A DNA stretch of 64,000 nucleotides, taken from Salinispora arenicola. Its GTDB lineage: Bacteria; Actinomycetota; Actinomycetes; Mycobacteriales; Micromonosporaceae. The position numbers were made by a program, and so were the translations under genes. The DNA lies in assembly GCF_006716065.1 (NCBI RefSeq), contig NZ_VFOL01000001.1, forward strand, positions 4,092,001 to 4,156,000. The letters are read 5' to 3'. Shown piece after piece: positions 1 to 8,137 of the stretch; position 1 is the stretch's first letter; each line of letters opens with the position of its first letter. The notes beneath the pieces were generated by a model. It did not search any database. It saw only the letters and a program-made list of their open reading frames with translations, and was not told where the DNA came from.

Positions 1-90
1 GTTCGCCGCACCGAAGACGGGCGGCCGGACTACGCCGACCCCGAGTTCTGCCCGGTCATCTGGCGCCACCGCGCCCAGCAAGGAGGCTGA
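1..90 (+). CDS. C-terminal 29 residues of an unidentified protein
   Basis: An open frame runs from the first base to a TGA at 88-90, so the 5' part lies outside the window. The visible tail contains DPEFCPVIW and ends RHRAQQGG, which I do not recognise. The ribosome binding site of the next gene (AAGGAGG, about 80-86) lies inside its last codons and only 3 nt separate the two genes. It is therefore probably the upstream member of the same operon as the DUF3050 protein and the E1 subunits. Confidence 0.6.
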   Translation, partial: VRRTEDGRPDYADPEFCPVIWRHRAQQGG

Positions 91-93
91 GTC

Positions 94-906
94 ATGTCAC
101 GGTACGACTGGGGAAAGACCCACCAGGGGATCGAGCGGTTGGAAAAGGCGGTGACCGACCGCCGGAACACGGTGGTCCAGCACCCGCTGTACGCCAGTCT
201 CGACACCCACGCGGCGCTGGTCACCTTCATGGAGCACCACGTGTTCGCGGTCTGGGACTTCATGTCCCTGCTCAAGTCGCTGCAACGGCAGCTCACCTGT
301 GTGACGGTGCCGTGGATCCCGACCGGGCCGACCGGCAGTCGCCGCCTGATCAACGACATTGTGATGGTGGAGGAGAGCGACGAGCTGGGTAGCGGGTACC
401 TCAGCCACTTCGAGCTGTACGTGCAGGGCATGACCGAGGCCGGCGCCGACACCAAGCCGGTGGACAAGCTGGTCGAACTCCTGCGCGCCGGCCAGACGGT
501 CACCGAGTCGTTGGCGGTGGCGGGGGTGCCCGCCCCCTCCGCGGCCTTCGCCGGCACCACCTGGCGGATCATCGAGAGCACCCCGGTTCACTGCCAGGCC
601 GCCGCGTTCGCGTTCGGCCGGGAGGACCTGATCCCGGAGATGTTCACCCAGGTCGTCGCCGTCAACCACCGGTCGGGGCGGCTGACCAGGTTCGTCGACT
701 ACCTGGAGCGGCACATCGAGGTCGACGGCGAGCAGCACACCCCAATGGCCATGCAGATGCTCGCCGACCTGTGCGGCGACGACGACACCAAGTGGCAGGA
801 GTGCGCGGACACGGTCAACACCGCGCTAGCCGCGCGGGCCAGGCTGTGGGACGACATCCTGGCCGCGGTGAAGGGCAATCCGGCGGTGGCTGCGGGGCGC
901 GGGTGA
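94..906 (+). CDS. DUF3050 protein, heme-oxygenase-like fold, possible non-heme iron oxygenase
   Basis: 270 aa, started at the ATG 7 nt after AAGGAGG. The sequence matches the DUF3050 family: an N-terminal segment with [10 protein letters not shown], a middle segment with VEESDE and SHFELY, and a C-terminal [11 protein letters not shown]. Seen directly: many conserved-looking His/Glu/Asp residues on predicted helices and no signal peptide. Known: DUF3050 falls in the heme-oxygenase/TENA-like superfamily, in which several natural-product enzymes are diiron oxidases or oxygenases. Inferred: an oxidative step in the pathway encoded around it. The stop overlaps the E1 alpha start (GTGA), so the genes are translationally coupled. 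Family assignment is fairly secure; the reaction is unknown. Confidence 0.75.
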   Translation: MSRYDWGKTHQGIERLEKAVTDRRNTVVQHPLYASLDTHAALVTFMEHHVFAVWDFMSLLKSLQRQLTCVTVPWIPTGPTGSRRLINDIVMVEESDELGSGYLSHFELYVQGMTEAGADTKPVDKLVELLRAGQTVTESLAVAGVPAPSAAFAGTTWRIIESTPVHCQAAAFAFGREDLIPEMFTQVVAVNHRSGRLTRFVDYLERHIEVDGEQHTPMAMQMLADLCGDDDTKWQECADTVNTALAARARLWDDILAAVKGNPAVAAGRG

Positions 907-1874
907 CCGGAGTCGACCCGGTCCGGCTCTACCGCACGGTACGGCTGATCCGCCGGTTCGAGGAGCGGGCGATCGAACTCGTCCGCTCCGGCCACATCGT
1001 CGGCGGTATCCACCCGTACATCGGCCAGGAGGGGATCGCGGCCGGGGTGTGCGCGGCGCTGCGCCCCGACGACGTGGTCGCCGGCACCCACCGGGGGCAC
1101 GGGCACGTGCTCGCGAAGGGTGCCGACCCGGCCCGGATGATGGCGGAACTGTGCGGTCGGGTTACCGGCCTGAACCGGGGCCGGGGCGGGTCGATGCACG
1201 CCGCCGACTTCGCGGTCGGGGTGCTCGGCGCCAACGCCATCGTCGGCGCCGGTGGCGCGATCGTCACCGGCGCCGTCTGGGCCCGGCGCCGGCGCGGCGA
1301 GGATCTGGTGGGGGTGAGTTTCCTCGGCGACGGCGCGGTCAACGAGGGGATGCTGCTGGAGGCGTTCAACCTGGCGGCACTCTGGCGGGTGCCGGTGCTG
1401 TTCGTGTGTGAGAACAACGGCTACGCCACCACCATGCCGGTGGCCGACTCGGTGGCCGGCAGCATCCCGGCACGGGCGGAGGCGTTCGGCATCCGGGCGT
1501 CCGTGGTGGACGGCCAGGACCCGGCCGCCGTGCACGCCACCACCGCTGCCGCCCTCGCCCGCATGCGCGCCGGCGGTGGCCCCGAGTTCCTGGAGGCCCA
1601 GACCTACCGGTTCGATGCCCACCACACCTTCGAGCACACGGTCCGCCTCGACTATCGCTCGGCGGAGGAGGTCGAACGCGGCCGGTCCCGGGATCCGGTG
1701 CGGATCGCCGGCTCGCGGCTGTCGGCCACTGATCGGGCGAACGTCGACGCCGACGTGGAGGCGGTGCTCGACGCGGCGGTGGCCGAGGCTCTCGCCGCCC
1801 CCGAGCCCGACCCGGCCACCGCACTGGAGCACCTGTACGCCAGCGGGCTGACGGCCCGCACTGGAGGTGGGTAG
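903..1874 (+). CDS. Thiamine-diphosphate dehydrogenase E1 component, alpha subunit
   Basis: 323 aa, pyruvate/branched-chain 2-oxoacid dehydrogenase E1 alpha type. The thiamine diphosphate and Mg2+ signature is complete: GDG at about residues 142-144 and NN at 171-172 (CENNGYA). The N-terminal [11 protein letters not shown] and THRGHGH motifs are also typical. With the next gene it should form an alpha2beta2 enzyme that decarboxylates a 2-keto acid and transfers the acyl group. The GTG start overlaps the previous stop, and the following ATG is immediately adjacent. No E2 lipoyl acyltransferase or E3 gene is present nearby, so it may borrow E2 or perform an acyl transfer or carboligation without one. 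Subunit identity is secure; the substrate is not determinable from sequence. Confidence 0.9.
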   Translation: MTGVDPVRLYRTVRLIRRFEERAIELVRSGHIVGGIHPYIGQEGIAAGVCAALRPDDVVAGTHRGHGHVLAKGADPARMMAELCGRVTGLNRGRGGSMHAADFAVGVLGANAIVGAGGAIVTGAVWARRRRGEDLVGVSFLGDGAVNEGMLLEAFNLAALWRVPVLFVCENNGYATTMPVADSVAGSIPARAEAFGIRASVVDGQDPAAVHATTAAALARMRAGGGPEFLEAQTYRFDAHHTFEHTVRLDYRSAEEVERGRSRDPVRIAGSRLSATDRANVDADVEAVLDAAVAEALAAPEPDPATALEHLYASGLTARTGGG

Positions 1875-2840
1875 ATGCCGCGGCTGTCATACCGCAAGGC
1901 GCTCAACCGGGCGCTGGCCGACGAGTTGGCCCGCGACGAGGAGGTGTTCCTACTCGGGGAGGACATTCGCGTCGCCGCGTCGGCGGTGACCGCCGGTCTG
2001 CTCAAGCGTTTCGGCCCGGAGCGGGTCCGCGACACCCCGCTGTCGGAACAGGCGTTCACCAGCTTCGCCACCGGGGCGGCGATGGCCGGAGCCCGGCCGG
2101 TGGTGGAGTTCCAGATCCCGGCGCTGTTGTTTTTGGTCTTCGAACAGATCGTCAACCATGCGCACAAGTTCCCGTTGATGACCGGCGGTCAGTGCGCGGT
2201 GCCGGTCACCTACCTGGTGCCCGGCTCCGGTTCGCGTACCGGGTGGGCGGGACAGCACTCCGATCACCCGTACAGCCTCTTCGCCCACGTCGGGGTGACC
2301 ACGGTGGTGCCGGCCACCCCGGCCGATGCCTACGGGCTGTTGGTGTCGGCGATCCGCTGCGACGACCCGGTGGTGGTGTTCGCCCCGGCGGGGGCGATGG
2401 AGGTTCGCGCCAACGTCAGTGACCCGGCGCCGGTGCCGTTGGGCCGCGGTCGGGTGCATCGGGCCGGCGACGATGTGACGGTGGTCGCTGTCGGGCATGT
2501 GGTGCACGACGCGCTCGCCGTCGCCGACGAACTGGCCGGCGAGGTCTCGGTCGAGGTGTTCGATCCGCGCACCCTGTACCCGTTCGACTGGGACGGCCTG
2601 CTCGCTTCGGTCGCGCGGACCAGGCGGCTGGTGGTGGTCGACGACTCCAACCGCTCCTGCGGCATCGCCGGAGAGATCATCGCCACCGTGGTCGAACAGG
2701 TCCGGCTGCACGCGCCGCCGCAGCGGGTGACCCGGCCGGACGGGGCGGTACTGCCGTTCGCCTCGGTGCTGGACCGGGCCGTACAGCCGGGCCGCGAGCA
2801 GCTGCGGCACGCCATTCACCACGTGAGCAAGGATGGATGA
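1875..2840 (+). CDS. Thiamine-diphosphate dehydrogenase E1 component, beta subunit
   Basis: 321 aa, close to the usual E1 beta length. It starts directly after the E1 alpha stop. Recognisable landmarks are an N-terminal YRKALNRALADEL helix, GEDI, the TPLSEQAF segment, and a C-terminal transketolase domain with EVFDPRTLYPFD and VVDDSNRSCG. It contributes the second half of the thiamine diphosphate site in the E1 heterotetramer. The one-to-one spacing with the alpha gene indicates stoichiometric expression. It sits in an operon with a DUF3050 protein and an ATP-grasp-like protein rather than with E2/E3, which argues for a specialised rather than central-metabolic role. Confidence 0.9.
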   Translation: MPRLSYRKALNRALADELARDEEVFLLGEDIRVAASAVTAGLLKRFGPERVRDTPLSEQAFTSFATGAAMAGARPVVEFQIPALLFLVFEQIVNHAHKFPLMTGGQCAVPVTYLVPGSGSRTGWAGQHSDHPYSLFAHVGVTTVVPATPADAYGLLVSAIRCDDPVVVFAPAGAMEVRANVSDPAPVPLGRGRVHRAGDDVTVVAVGHVVHDALAVADELAGEVSVEVFDPRTLYPFDWDGLLASVARTRRLVVVDDSNRSCGIAGEIIATVVEQVRLHAPPQRVTRPDGAVLPFASVLDRAVQPGREQLRHAIHHVSKDG

Positions 2841-2844
2841 GTAC

Positions 2845-4215
2845 ATGACGGACGTCGACTACAAGTGGCCGTCTGCCGCGCAGGCATGGCTGGACCTGCC
2901 CGCCGACCTGCGCGCCGACATGGTCTCCGCCGGGGTGGAGTCCTGGCGGGAGATTTTTGATGGCCGGGCCTCGTACAACCAGCAGTGGCGGCTGGCCCGG
3001 CCACCGGTGATGGACCGGACCTCGCTGCGGGTACTCAACTCCGTCTGTGACCGGCTCGCCCAGCTGGTTTTCGAGGCGTGCCGACGGCGGGCCAGGACGG
3101 CGGGGGAGTTGCGCCAGTTGCTCGGGATGCCGGCGGGGCAGAACCGACTGCTCGACGAGGACGAACCGCTCACGGACGCGTTGCTCGCCGCGTTCCGCCC
3201 GGACGTGCTGCTGAGCGACGGGGTTCCGCGGGTGGTGGAGTACAACATCGACAGTAGCCTCGGTGGGGCACTCGATGCGGATACCACGGTACGGCGGTTC
3301 GTTGAGGTCTATCGGCGGCGTGGCCTCACCGACGGGGTCCGGATGGAACCGGCGCCCTCCGCGGTGGACACGCGGTTCGTGGCGATCCGTAGTGGCCTGA
3401 ACCTGACGGCCGGAGCACGGGTAGCGTTGCTGATCGACTTTGAGGCCGAGTATCCGGGGTTGGAAGACCCGGAGCGCTTCTACCGCAAGCTGGCGCCGGT
3501 TGTCGACAGTGCCGCTGTCGCGGGTCTGGACCTGGTGGTCGCACCGGTGGCCGAGGCCACGCAGGACACCGAGGGGCGACTGGTCGTCCGGGGTGCTCCG
3601 GTGGACGCGCTGTTCCGGCTGTTCGTGCCGAACCGGGTCTCGCCGAGCCCCGGGGTGGATGCCCTGGAAGCGGCGGTGCGGGCGGGTACCGTGCCGATGT
3701 GGGTGTCGGCGGCGGCGTGGCTGATCGGGAACAAGCAGGTGTTCGCCTGGCTCTGGGCGGACGCTGACGAACTGCCGACGGCCGACCGGGACCTGATCCA
3801 CCGATACGTACCGCAGACCTGGCTGTTCACCCCGGAATTGGTCGAACGGGCGGTGGCCGAGCAGCACGACCTGGTGGTCAAGCCCTCCGCCGGGTCCGCC
3901 GGCGTGGATGTGCTGATCGGCCGGGAGACCGACGCGGAGGCCTGGCGGGAGGCGCTGGGTCGGTTCGCCGAGCGCGGCGGCTTCATCCTGCAACGCCACG
4001 TGCGAGCCGACAACGTGCCGGTGGAGTTCGTGCACATCGAGACCGGCGAGACCGTCACCGAGGAGGTGCCGTACAGCATTGCCCCGTACCTGTTCGGCCG
4101 CCAGCCGGCGGGTGCCTGCGTCCGCATCGGCTTCCCCGGCAGCGCCGGCGTCCTCAATCTGGCCCGCGGCGTCCTCATCTCCGGCCTGCTGGTGACAGAC
4201 CCGCCGCCGTCCTGA
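2845..4215 (+). CDS. ATP-grasp-like carboxylate ligase family protein
   Basis: About 456 aa. The C-terminal half contains DLVVKPSAGSAGVDVLIG, a pattern of ATP-grasp nucleotide-binding strands. The middle has EYNIDSSLGG, reminiscent of circularly permuted ATP-grasp proteins. No signal peptide or membrane segment is evident. Members of this superfamily join a carboxylate to an amine or thiol through an acyl phosphate, so it could form an amide in the product of this cluster; that is inference. The ATG at 2833, overlapping the E1 beta stop, is the alternative start. 2845 was preferred because 2833 lies almost on top of its only Shine-Dalgarno-like sequence. Confidence 0.55.
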   Translation: MTDVDYKWPSAAQAWLDLPADLRADMVSAGVESWREIFDGRASYNQQWRLARPPVMDRTSLRVLNSVCDRLAQLVFEACRRRARTAGELRQLLGMPAGQNRLLDEDEPLTDALLAAFRPDVLLSDGVPRVVEYNIDSSLGGALDADTTVRRFVEVYRRRGLTDGVRMEPAPSAVDTRFVAIRSGLNLTAGARVALLIDFEAEYPGLEDPERFYRKLAPVVDSAAVAGLDLVVAPVAEATQDTEGRLVVRGAPVDALFRLFVPNRVSPSPGVDALEAAVRAGTVPMWVSAAAWLIGNKQVFAWLWADADELPTADRDLIHRYVPQTWLFTPELVERAVAEQHDLVVKPSAGSAGVDVLIGRETDAEAWREALGRFAERGGFILQRHVRADNVPVEFVHIETGETVTEEVPYSIAPYLFGRQPAGACVRIGFPGSAGVLNLARGVLISGLLVTDPPPS

Positions 4216-4285
4216 CCGGGCCCGGTGGACGCGCCGGCCGGCCGAGCCGAACACGGCCCTGAGGCACCGGCCGGCCCATCAGCGA

Positions 4286-4304
4286 GGCTCGGTCGAGCCG
4301 AGCC
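4286..4304. terminator. Stem-loop between convergent operons
   Basis: A perfect 7-bp stem (GGCTCGG / CCGAGCC) with a 5-nt loop lies in the 115-bp gap between the plus-strand ATP-grasp gene and the minus-strand SGNH gene. There is no U-tract, as is common in high-GC actinobacteria. It probably serves both directions. Confidence 0.45.
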
Positions 4305-4330
4305 CCACCACCGGCACCCAGCCGGGGCGA

Positions 4331-5035
4331 TCAGCGGCCCTCGGCCCGGTCGGTGTCGACCGGGTCGAGGTGGTGCGCGAGGCGGCGGAGGGTCTCGGCC
4401 GCGGCGATGGCGTCGCTGCGGGCACTTCCGTGGCGGCCGTCGCCGCTGTAGATGGACGGGTCGGCGGTCAGCGGATGGTCGGTCAGGTGCACGTGGACCG
4501 TGCCCAGGCGGTGGGCGACCGCGCGGGTGTGCTCGGCCAGCCGGCGCATCCGCACGCCGAGGCCGGCGCGGTGCGGCTCGGGCACCGCCGGGCTGTACGA
4601 CACGTCGAACATTCCCACCGTGATGACCGTCGCCCCGGCGTTCTGCAGCGCCTGGACCATCGCGGTGATCTCCGCGTCCACCGCCTCGGCGTCGTAGCCC
4701 GGCCGGAACGCGTCGTTGCCGCCGCACACGACCAGGGCGAGATCCGGTCCGAACTCCAGTGCCGGGCCGAGCTGGCTGGCCCTGACCTGGTGTGCCCGCA
4801 GCCCGCGCAACCCGAGATTGAGGTAGGCAAGATCGGGTGCGGTGGCGCGCAGCTCGGCGGCTATCCGGTCGGCCAACTGCACATCCGGGTATCCGTCAAC
4901 CGGCTCGCAGAGCCCTTCCGCGACACTGTCGCCCAGCACCGCGAAGCGTCGCCACGGATGGCCCCGTAGCAGGGTGCCACTCTCCTCCGCTCGAAGGCAG
5001 TAGGGATCGGTGGCTTCGTTGAGCGTCGCTGCCAT
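4331..5035 (-). CDS. Cytosolic SGNH/GDSL-type hydrolase
   Basis: 234 aa with the SGNH blocks in order: block I VLGDSVAEG near residue 33, block II with LGLRGLRAHQ (Gly), and block III VVCGGNDAF (the Asn). There is no signal peptide, unlike the second SGNH gene of this region at 8138-9436. The family hydrolyses esters and acyl groups; the substrate is unknown. It is the last gene of a minus-strand set with the ligase and MFS genes. A TAACGT hexamer lies 6 nt before the ATG, so it may also have its own leaderless promoter. A role in trimming an acyl or ester group of the cluster product is plausible but inferred. Confidence 0.8.
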   Translation of the reverse strand: MAATLNEATDPYCLRAEESGTLLRGHPWRRFAVLGDSVAEGLCEPVDGYPDVQLADRIAAELRATAPDLAYLNLGLRGLRAHQVRASQLGPALEFGPDLALVVCGGNDAFRPGYDAEAVDAEITAMVQALQNAGATVITVGMFDVSYSPAVPEPHRAGLGVRMRRLAEHTRAVAHRLGTVHVHLTDHPLTADPSIYSGDGRHGSARSDAIAAAETLRRLAHHLDPVDTDRAEGR

Positions 5036-5041
5036 GATCGG

Positions 5042-5047
5042 ACGTTA
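5042..5047 (-). promoter_or_regulatory. Candidate -10 hexamer for a leaderless transcript
   Basis: On the minus strand TAACGT is followed by six bases and the ATG of the SGNH gene. This matches the TANNNT-N6-7-start arrangement typical of leaderless actinobacterial genes. Confidence 0.4.
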
Positions 5048-5067
5048 GCGCAGGAGACGTCTTGCTG

Positions 5068-6306
5068 CTACGAGGGAACCCGTTCGCGGTCGGAGACGTC
5101 GACCAACGGTGCCTGCTTCGGCATCGGACGTAGGGCGGCGGCGAGGGGAACCGCGGTGACGGCGAGGACGAACACGGCCGCGGTCACCAGCGCGGGTTCG
5201 AGGCCGAGCGTGGTGACTGACCAGCCGCCGAGCAGGGCACCCAGGGGCAGGCCGGCGAAGGCGAGTGCACCGGCCAGCCCGATCACGCGGGACTGGAGGT
5301 CGGCCGGAGGACGCTCGTACAGCGCGACCCCGAGCAGTGGGTTGACCACCGCGATACCGACCCCAGAAACGAAGGTCACCGCGAACACCACCGTGAGGTC
5401 GTCGCTGAGGGCCAGGACCAGCAGCCGGGGTGGGCCACTGACCGCGGCGCCGATCGCGAACGTCAGATCCCGACGTAGCCGTGAGCCGAATGTGGTGAAC
5501 AGCAGGTTGCCCAGCAGGGCTCCGGCTGCGAAGGCACCGAGCACCAGCCCCAGCCCGGCCGGGTTGCCCAGCACATCATTGACCCAGAGCGGGATGTAGA
5601 CCGCGATACTCGCGTTCACCACCATGTTCAGCGCGGAGATCACCAACAGCATGGTGAGCACCGTCCGGTCCTGCCCGAGATACCGGAGGCCGCCAGCGAG
5701 TGCCCGCAGGTAGCTTTCCGGCCTCGAACCTGCCGCCCCACCAGTGGTGCGGCGTACCAGCGTGGAGATCAGGAGCGCGCAGACCGCGAAGGTCGACGCG
5801 TCGACGAGAATCGCCGACGTGACCCCGAGCCACCAGATGAGCAGGCCGCCAATGCTCGCCGCGAGGAGGGTGGTCAGCCGGGACATTCCGTCGTAGACCG
5901 AGGTCAGCCGGATCAGCCGCACTCCGGCGGCTTGCGCGGCCGGGCGGAACATGACGTGCTTGACCCGGTCGCCGACCCCGCGCAGCGTGCCGACCAGGGC
6001 GACCAGGGCGACCAGGGCGCCGAAGCCAAGCCACGGGGTGAGTGCCACCGCCACCATCAAACCGGCACTACCCAGGTCGGCGAGGATCGAGGTGCGGCGT
6101 AGGCCGATGCGGTCGGCGAGCGGTGGCCCGAGGGCACTGGAGAGGAGGTAGGGCAGCGTCTCGGCGGCGGCGACCACACCCATCTTCGCCGGGCTACCGG
6201 TTGTCTCCAGCACCAGCCAGGGGATGGCGAGGATCGAGATCCGGCTGCCGAGGTTGGACAGCAGGTCCGCTCCGACGAGTGCGATCAGTTCCCGCCGTGG
6301 GGTCAC
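5068..6306 (-). CDS. Major facilitator superfamily exporter
   Basis: 412 aa with about 12 hydrophobic segments. The N-terminal half begins RRELIALVGADLLSNLGSRIS and contains the loop GPPLADRIGLRR, a variant of the MFS loop 2-3 motif. It resembles the MFS_3/enterobactin-exporter-like group. The GTG start overlaps the stop of the ligase gene by 4 nt (GTGA), so the two are translationally coupled. It is the only complete transporter in this cluster and is the natural candidate for product export and self-protection. A perfect triple 9-bp repeat (GACCAGGGC, about 5994-6020) encodes alternating Ala-Leu-Val in one membrane helix. Confidence 0.85.
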   Translation of the reverse strand: MTPRRELIALVGADLLSNLGSRISILAIPWLVLETTGSPAKMGVVAAAETLPYLLSSALGPPLADRIGLRRTSILADLGSAGLMVAVALTPWLGFGALVALVALVGTLRGVGDRVKHVMFRPAAQAAGVRLIRLTSVYDGMSRLTTLLAASIGGLLIWWLGVTSAILVDASTFAVCALLISTLVRRTTGGAAGSRPESYLRALAGGLRYLGQDRTVLTMLLVISALNMVVNASIAVYIPLWVNDVLGNPAGLGLVLGAFAAGALLGNLLFTTFGSRLRRDLTFAIGAAVSGPPRLLVLALSDDLTVVFAVTFVSGVGIAVVNPLLGVALYERPPADLQSRVIGLAGALAFAGLPLGALLGGWSVTTLGLEPALVTAAVFVLAVTAVPLAAALRPMPKQAPLVDVSDRERVPS

Positions 6307-7868
6307 GTGCGACGGCCGATCGATGCCGCAGGATGCTCGACGGTTGACGGGTGCTCGGCCGCATACCGAGCGCGAAGTGCACGTTTGTCCACTTTGTTCG
6401 AGCGATTCAGCGGCAGTGCGTCGACGAACTCCACTGTGCCCGGTGCCCAGGTGTCGCTGAGCGTCGTGGTCACCAGGTCGATCAGCTCGGTGCTGCTCAC
6501 CGTGGCGCCGGGAGCAGGCACCACGTAGGCGTACGGCAACTCACCGGCCACCTCGTCGGGCACGCCGACAACCGCCGCCGCCCGGACGTCGGGGTGCCCG
6601 GCCAGGGCGTCCTCGATCGGCCGGGAGTAGATCGGCCAGCTACGCCTGCGGGTGAGGATCCGGTCTTGGAACCGGTCGACCAGGTACAGGTAGCCGTCCG
6701 CATCGAGGTGGCCGATGTCGCGGGTACGCACCCAACCGTCCACCAGCGTGTCCGCGGTCAGGTCGGGGCGGCCGTGGTAGCCGGCGAAGCGCAGTGCGGT
6801 GTGGACCCACACCTCGCCGTCCGAACCCGTCGGTAGCACCGCACCGTCCGCGCCACGGATCTCGATCCGCACGTCGCCGTACGGCTTTCCGCAGGAGCGC
6901 AGCCGCTCCGGGTGCTCCGGGTCCTCGGTCAGGCCCGGCTGTGCGGTGAGCACCACCACCTCACTGAGCCCGTACACGATGCGCAGCACCGGACCGAACC
7001 GCGTGATCGCCTGGCGCAGCCGGGCGGGTGCGGCAGGCCCGGCGCCCACGTTAAACATGAACATCGACGAGAAGTCGGCACCCGGCAGGGCGGGATGATC
7101 GAGCACCTCGTAGAGCATCGGCGGGGTCAGGAAGGTGGAGGTGATCCGTTCGGCCGGCACGGTGTCGATGAACTCCGCCGCGTCCCACCTCTCCCGGGGG
7201 AACAACACCCCTCCGGTGAACAGGTTGAACAGTGTGGTGATCTGGCCGCTGGCCAGCCACATCGGCGAGTACGACAGGTGCCGCAGCAACGGGAATCCGG
7301 CCCCGCGGAAGTCGGCGGCCAGGGCGAGGATCTGGGTGTAGAAGCTATCCCGGTGATGCACCAGCTTGGGGGTGCCGGTGGTGCCGGAGGTCTGGAGAAA
7401 CGATTCTGCTGCTGGTACCCGTGTGGGTAGATCGCTGACGTCCCGCGCCGGCGTCAGGTCCACGCCGAGGCGGAGCACCGGCCGATCGCGCAGACCCTGG
7501 GCCAACTCCGCACCGACGTTGGCCGGGTCGCGGGCGTCGTAAAGTAGGGCGTCGGGCCGGGCAAGCTGGACGAACTCGTCGATCTCCCGACGGGAGGTCA
7601 CTGGCGCGATCCACATCGTACGGCAGCCGATCAGGTGGAGCGCGAGCTGTAGTAATGGTGCCTCCACCGGGTTGCCCAGCGACACCAGTACGGCGTTGCC
7701 AGGTCGGATTCCGCGACGGAGCAGCGTGGTAGCGAACCCGCGCACATCATCGCACACATCGGTGTAGGTGAGTATGCGTCCATTCCCGATGATCGCCGTC
7801 CGGTCGCCGAACTCCGCGAAGAGCGCCAACGCACGGTGCACATAACCCGGCTGCGGCTGGTCGGTCAT
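6303..7868 (-). CDS. AMP-dependent acyl-CoA synthetase/ligase
   Basis: 521 aa, member of the ANL superfamily. Motifs seen: the P-loop-like LQTSGTTGTPK near residue 155, YGLSE near 300, the hinge region with TRDIGHLDADGYLYLVDRFQD, and a C-terminal NRSNKVDKRAL with the catalytic Lys. No carrier-protein domain is attached, so it is a stand-alone acyl-CoA or acyl-carrier ligase. It is the first gene of the minus-strand set ligase, MFS, SGNH. It faces the secreted SGNH gene across a 269-bp intergenic region that should hold both promoters. The substrate is unknown; an aryl or short acyl acid made by the neighbouring enzymes would fit. Confidence 0.85.
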   Translation of the reverse strand: MTDQPQPGYVHRALALFAEFGDRTAIIGNGRILTYTDVCDDVRGFATTLLRRGIRPGNAVLVSLGNPVEAPLLQLALHLIGCRTMWIAPVTSRREIDEFVQLARPDALLYDARDPANVGAELAQGLRDRPVLRLGVDLTPARDVSDLPTRVPAAESFLQTSGTTGTPKLVHHRDSFYTQILALAADFRGAGFPLLRHLSYSPMWLASGQITTLFNLFTGGVLFPRERWDAAEFIDTVPAERITSTFLTPPMLYEVLDHPALPGADFSSMFMFNVGAGPAAPARLRQAITRFGPVLRIVYGLSEVVVLTAQPGLTEDPEHPERLRSCGKPYGDVRIEIRGADGAVLPTGSDGEVWVHTALRFAGYHGRPDLTADTLVDGWVRTRDIGHLDADGYLYLVDRFQDRILTRRRSWPIYSRPIEDALAGHPDVRAAAVVGVPDEVAGELPYAYVVPAPGATVSSTELIDLVTTTLSDTWAPGTVEFVDALPLNRSNKVDKRALRARYAAEHPSTVEHPAASIGRRT

Positions 7869-8029
7869 CCGGACGCCCCTTTTCCACTGTGGTGTGCCCC
7901 GGGTAGGTGCCCGAGCGCGGCGCGGGCTGTGGCGACCGCGCCACCACGTGTCAGCCTAGGTGAGGGGACGGTTATGGACAGGAGCCAAAGGTGGCCACCG
8001 GCCGGGCCGGCAGGACACTTGATCACGAC

Positions 8030-8044
8030 GATCAGGTCGATTGA
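8030..8044. promoter_or_regulatory. Inverted repeat in the divergent promoter region
   Basis: TGATC-ACGAC-GATCA, a perfect 5-bp inverted repeat with a 5-bp spacer. It lies in the region between the minus-strand ligase operon and the plus-strand secreted SGNH gene. It could bind a regulator, but arms this short can arise by chance. Confidence 0.25.
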
Positions 8045-8137
8045 CGGCTCCGGACGACGGTGGTTACGTTCCGCAGCACCGCCCAGTTAATGCGTTGTCG
8101 GTGGACGACGCCCTGGGCTGCCAACAATGGAGGTTCA

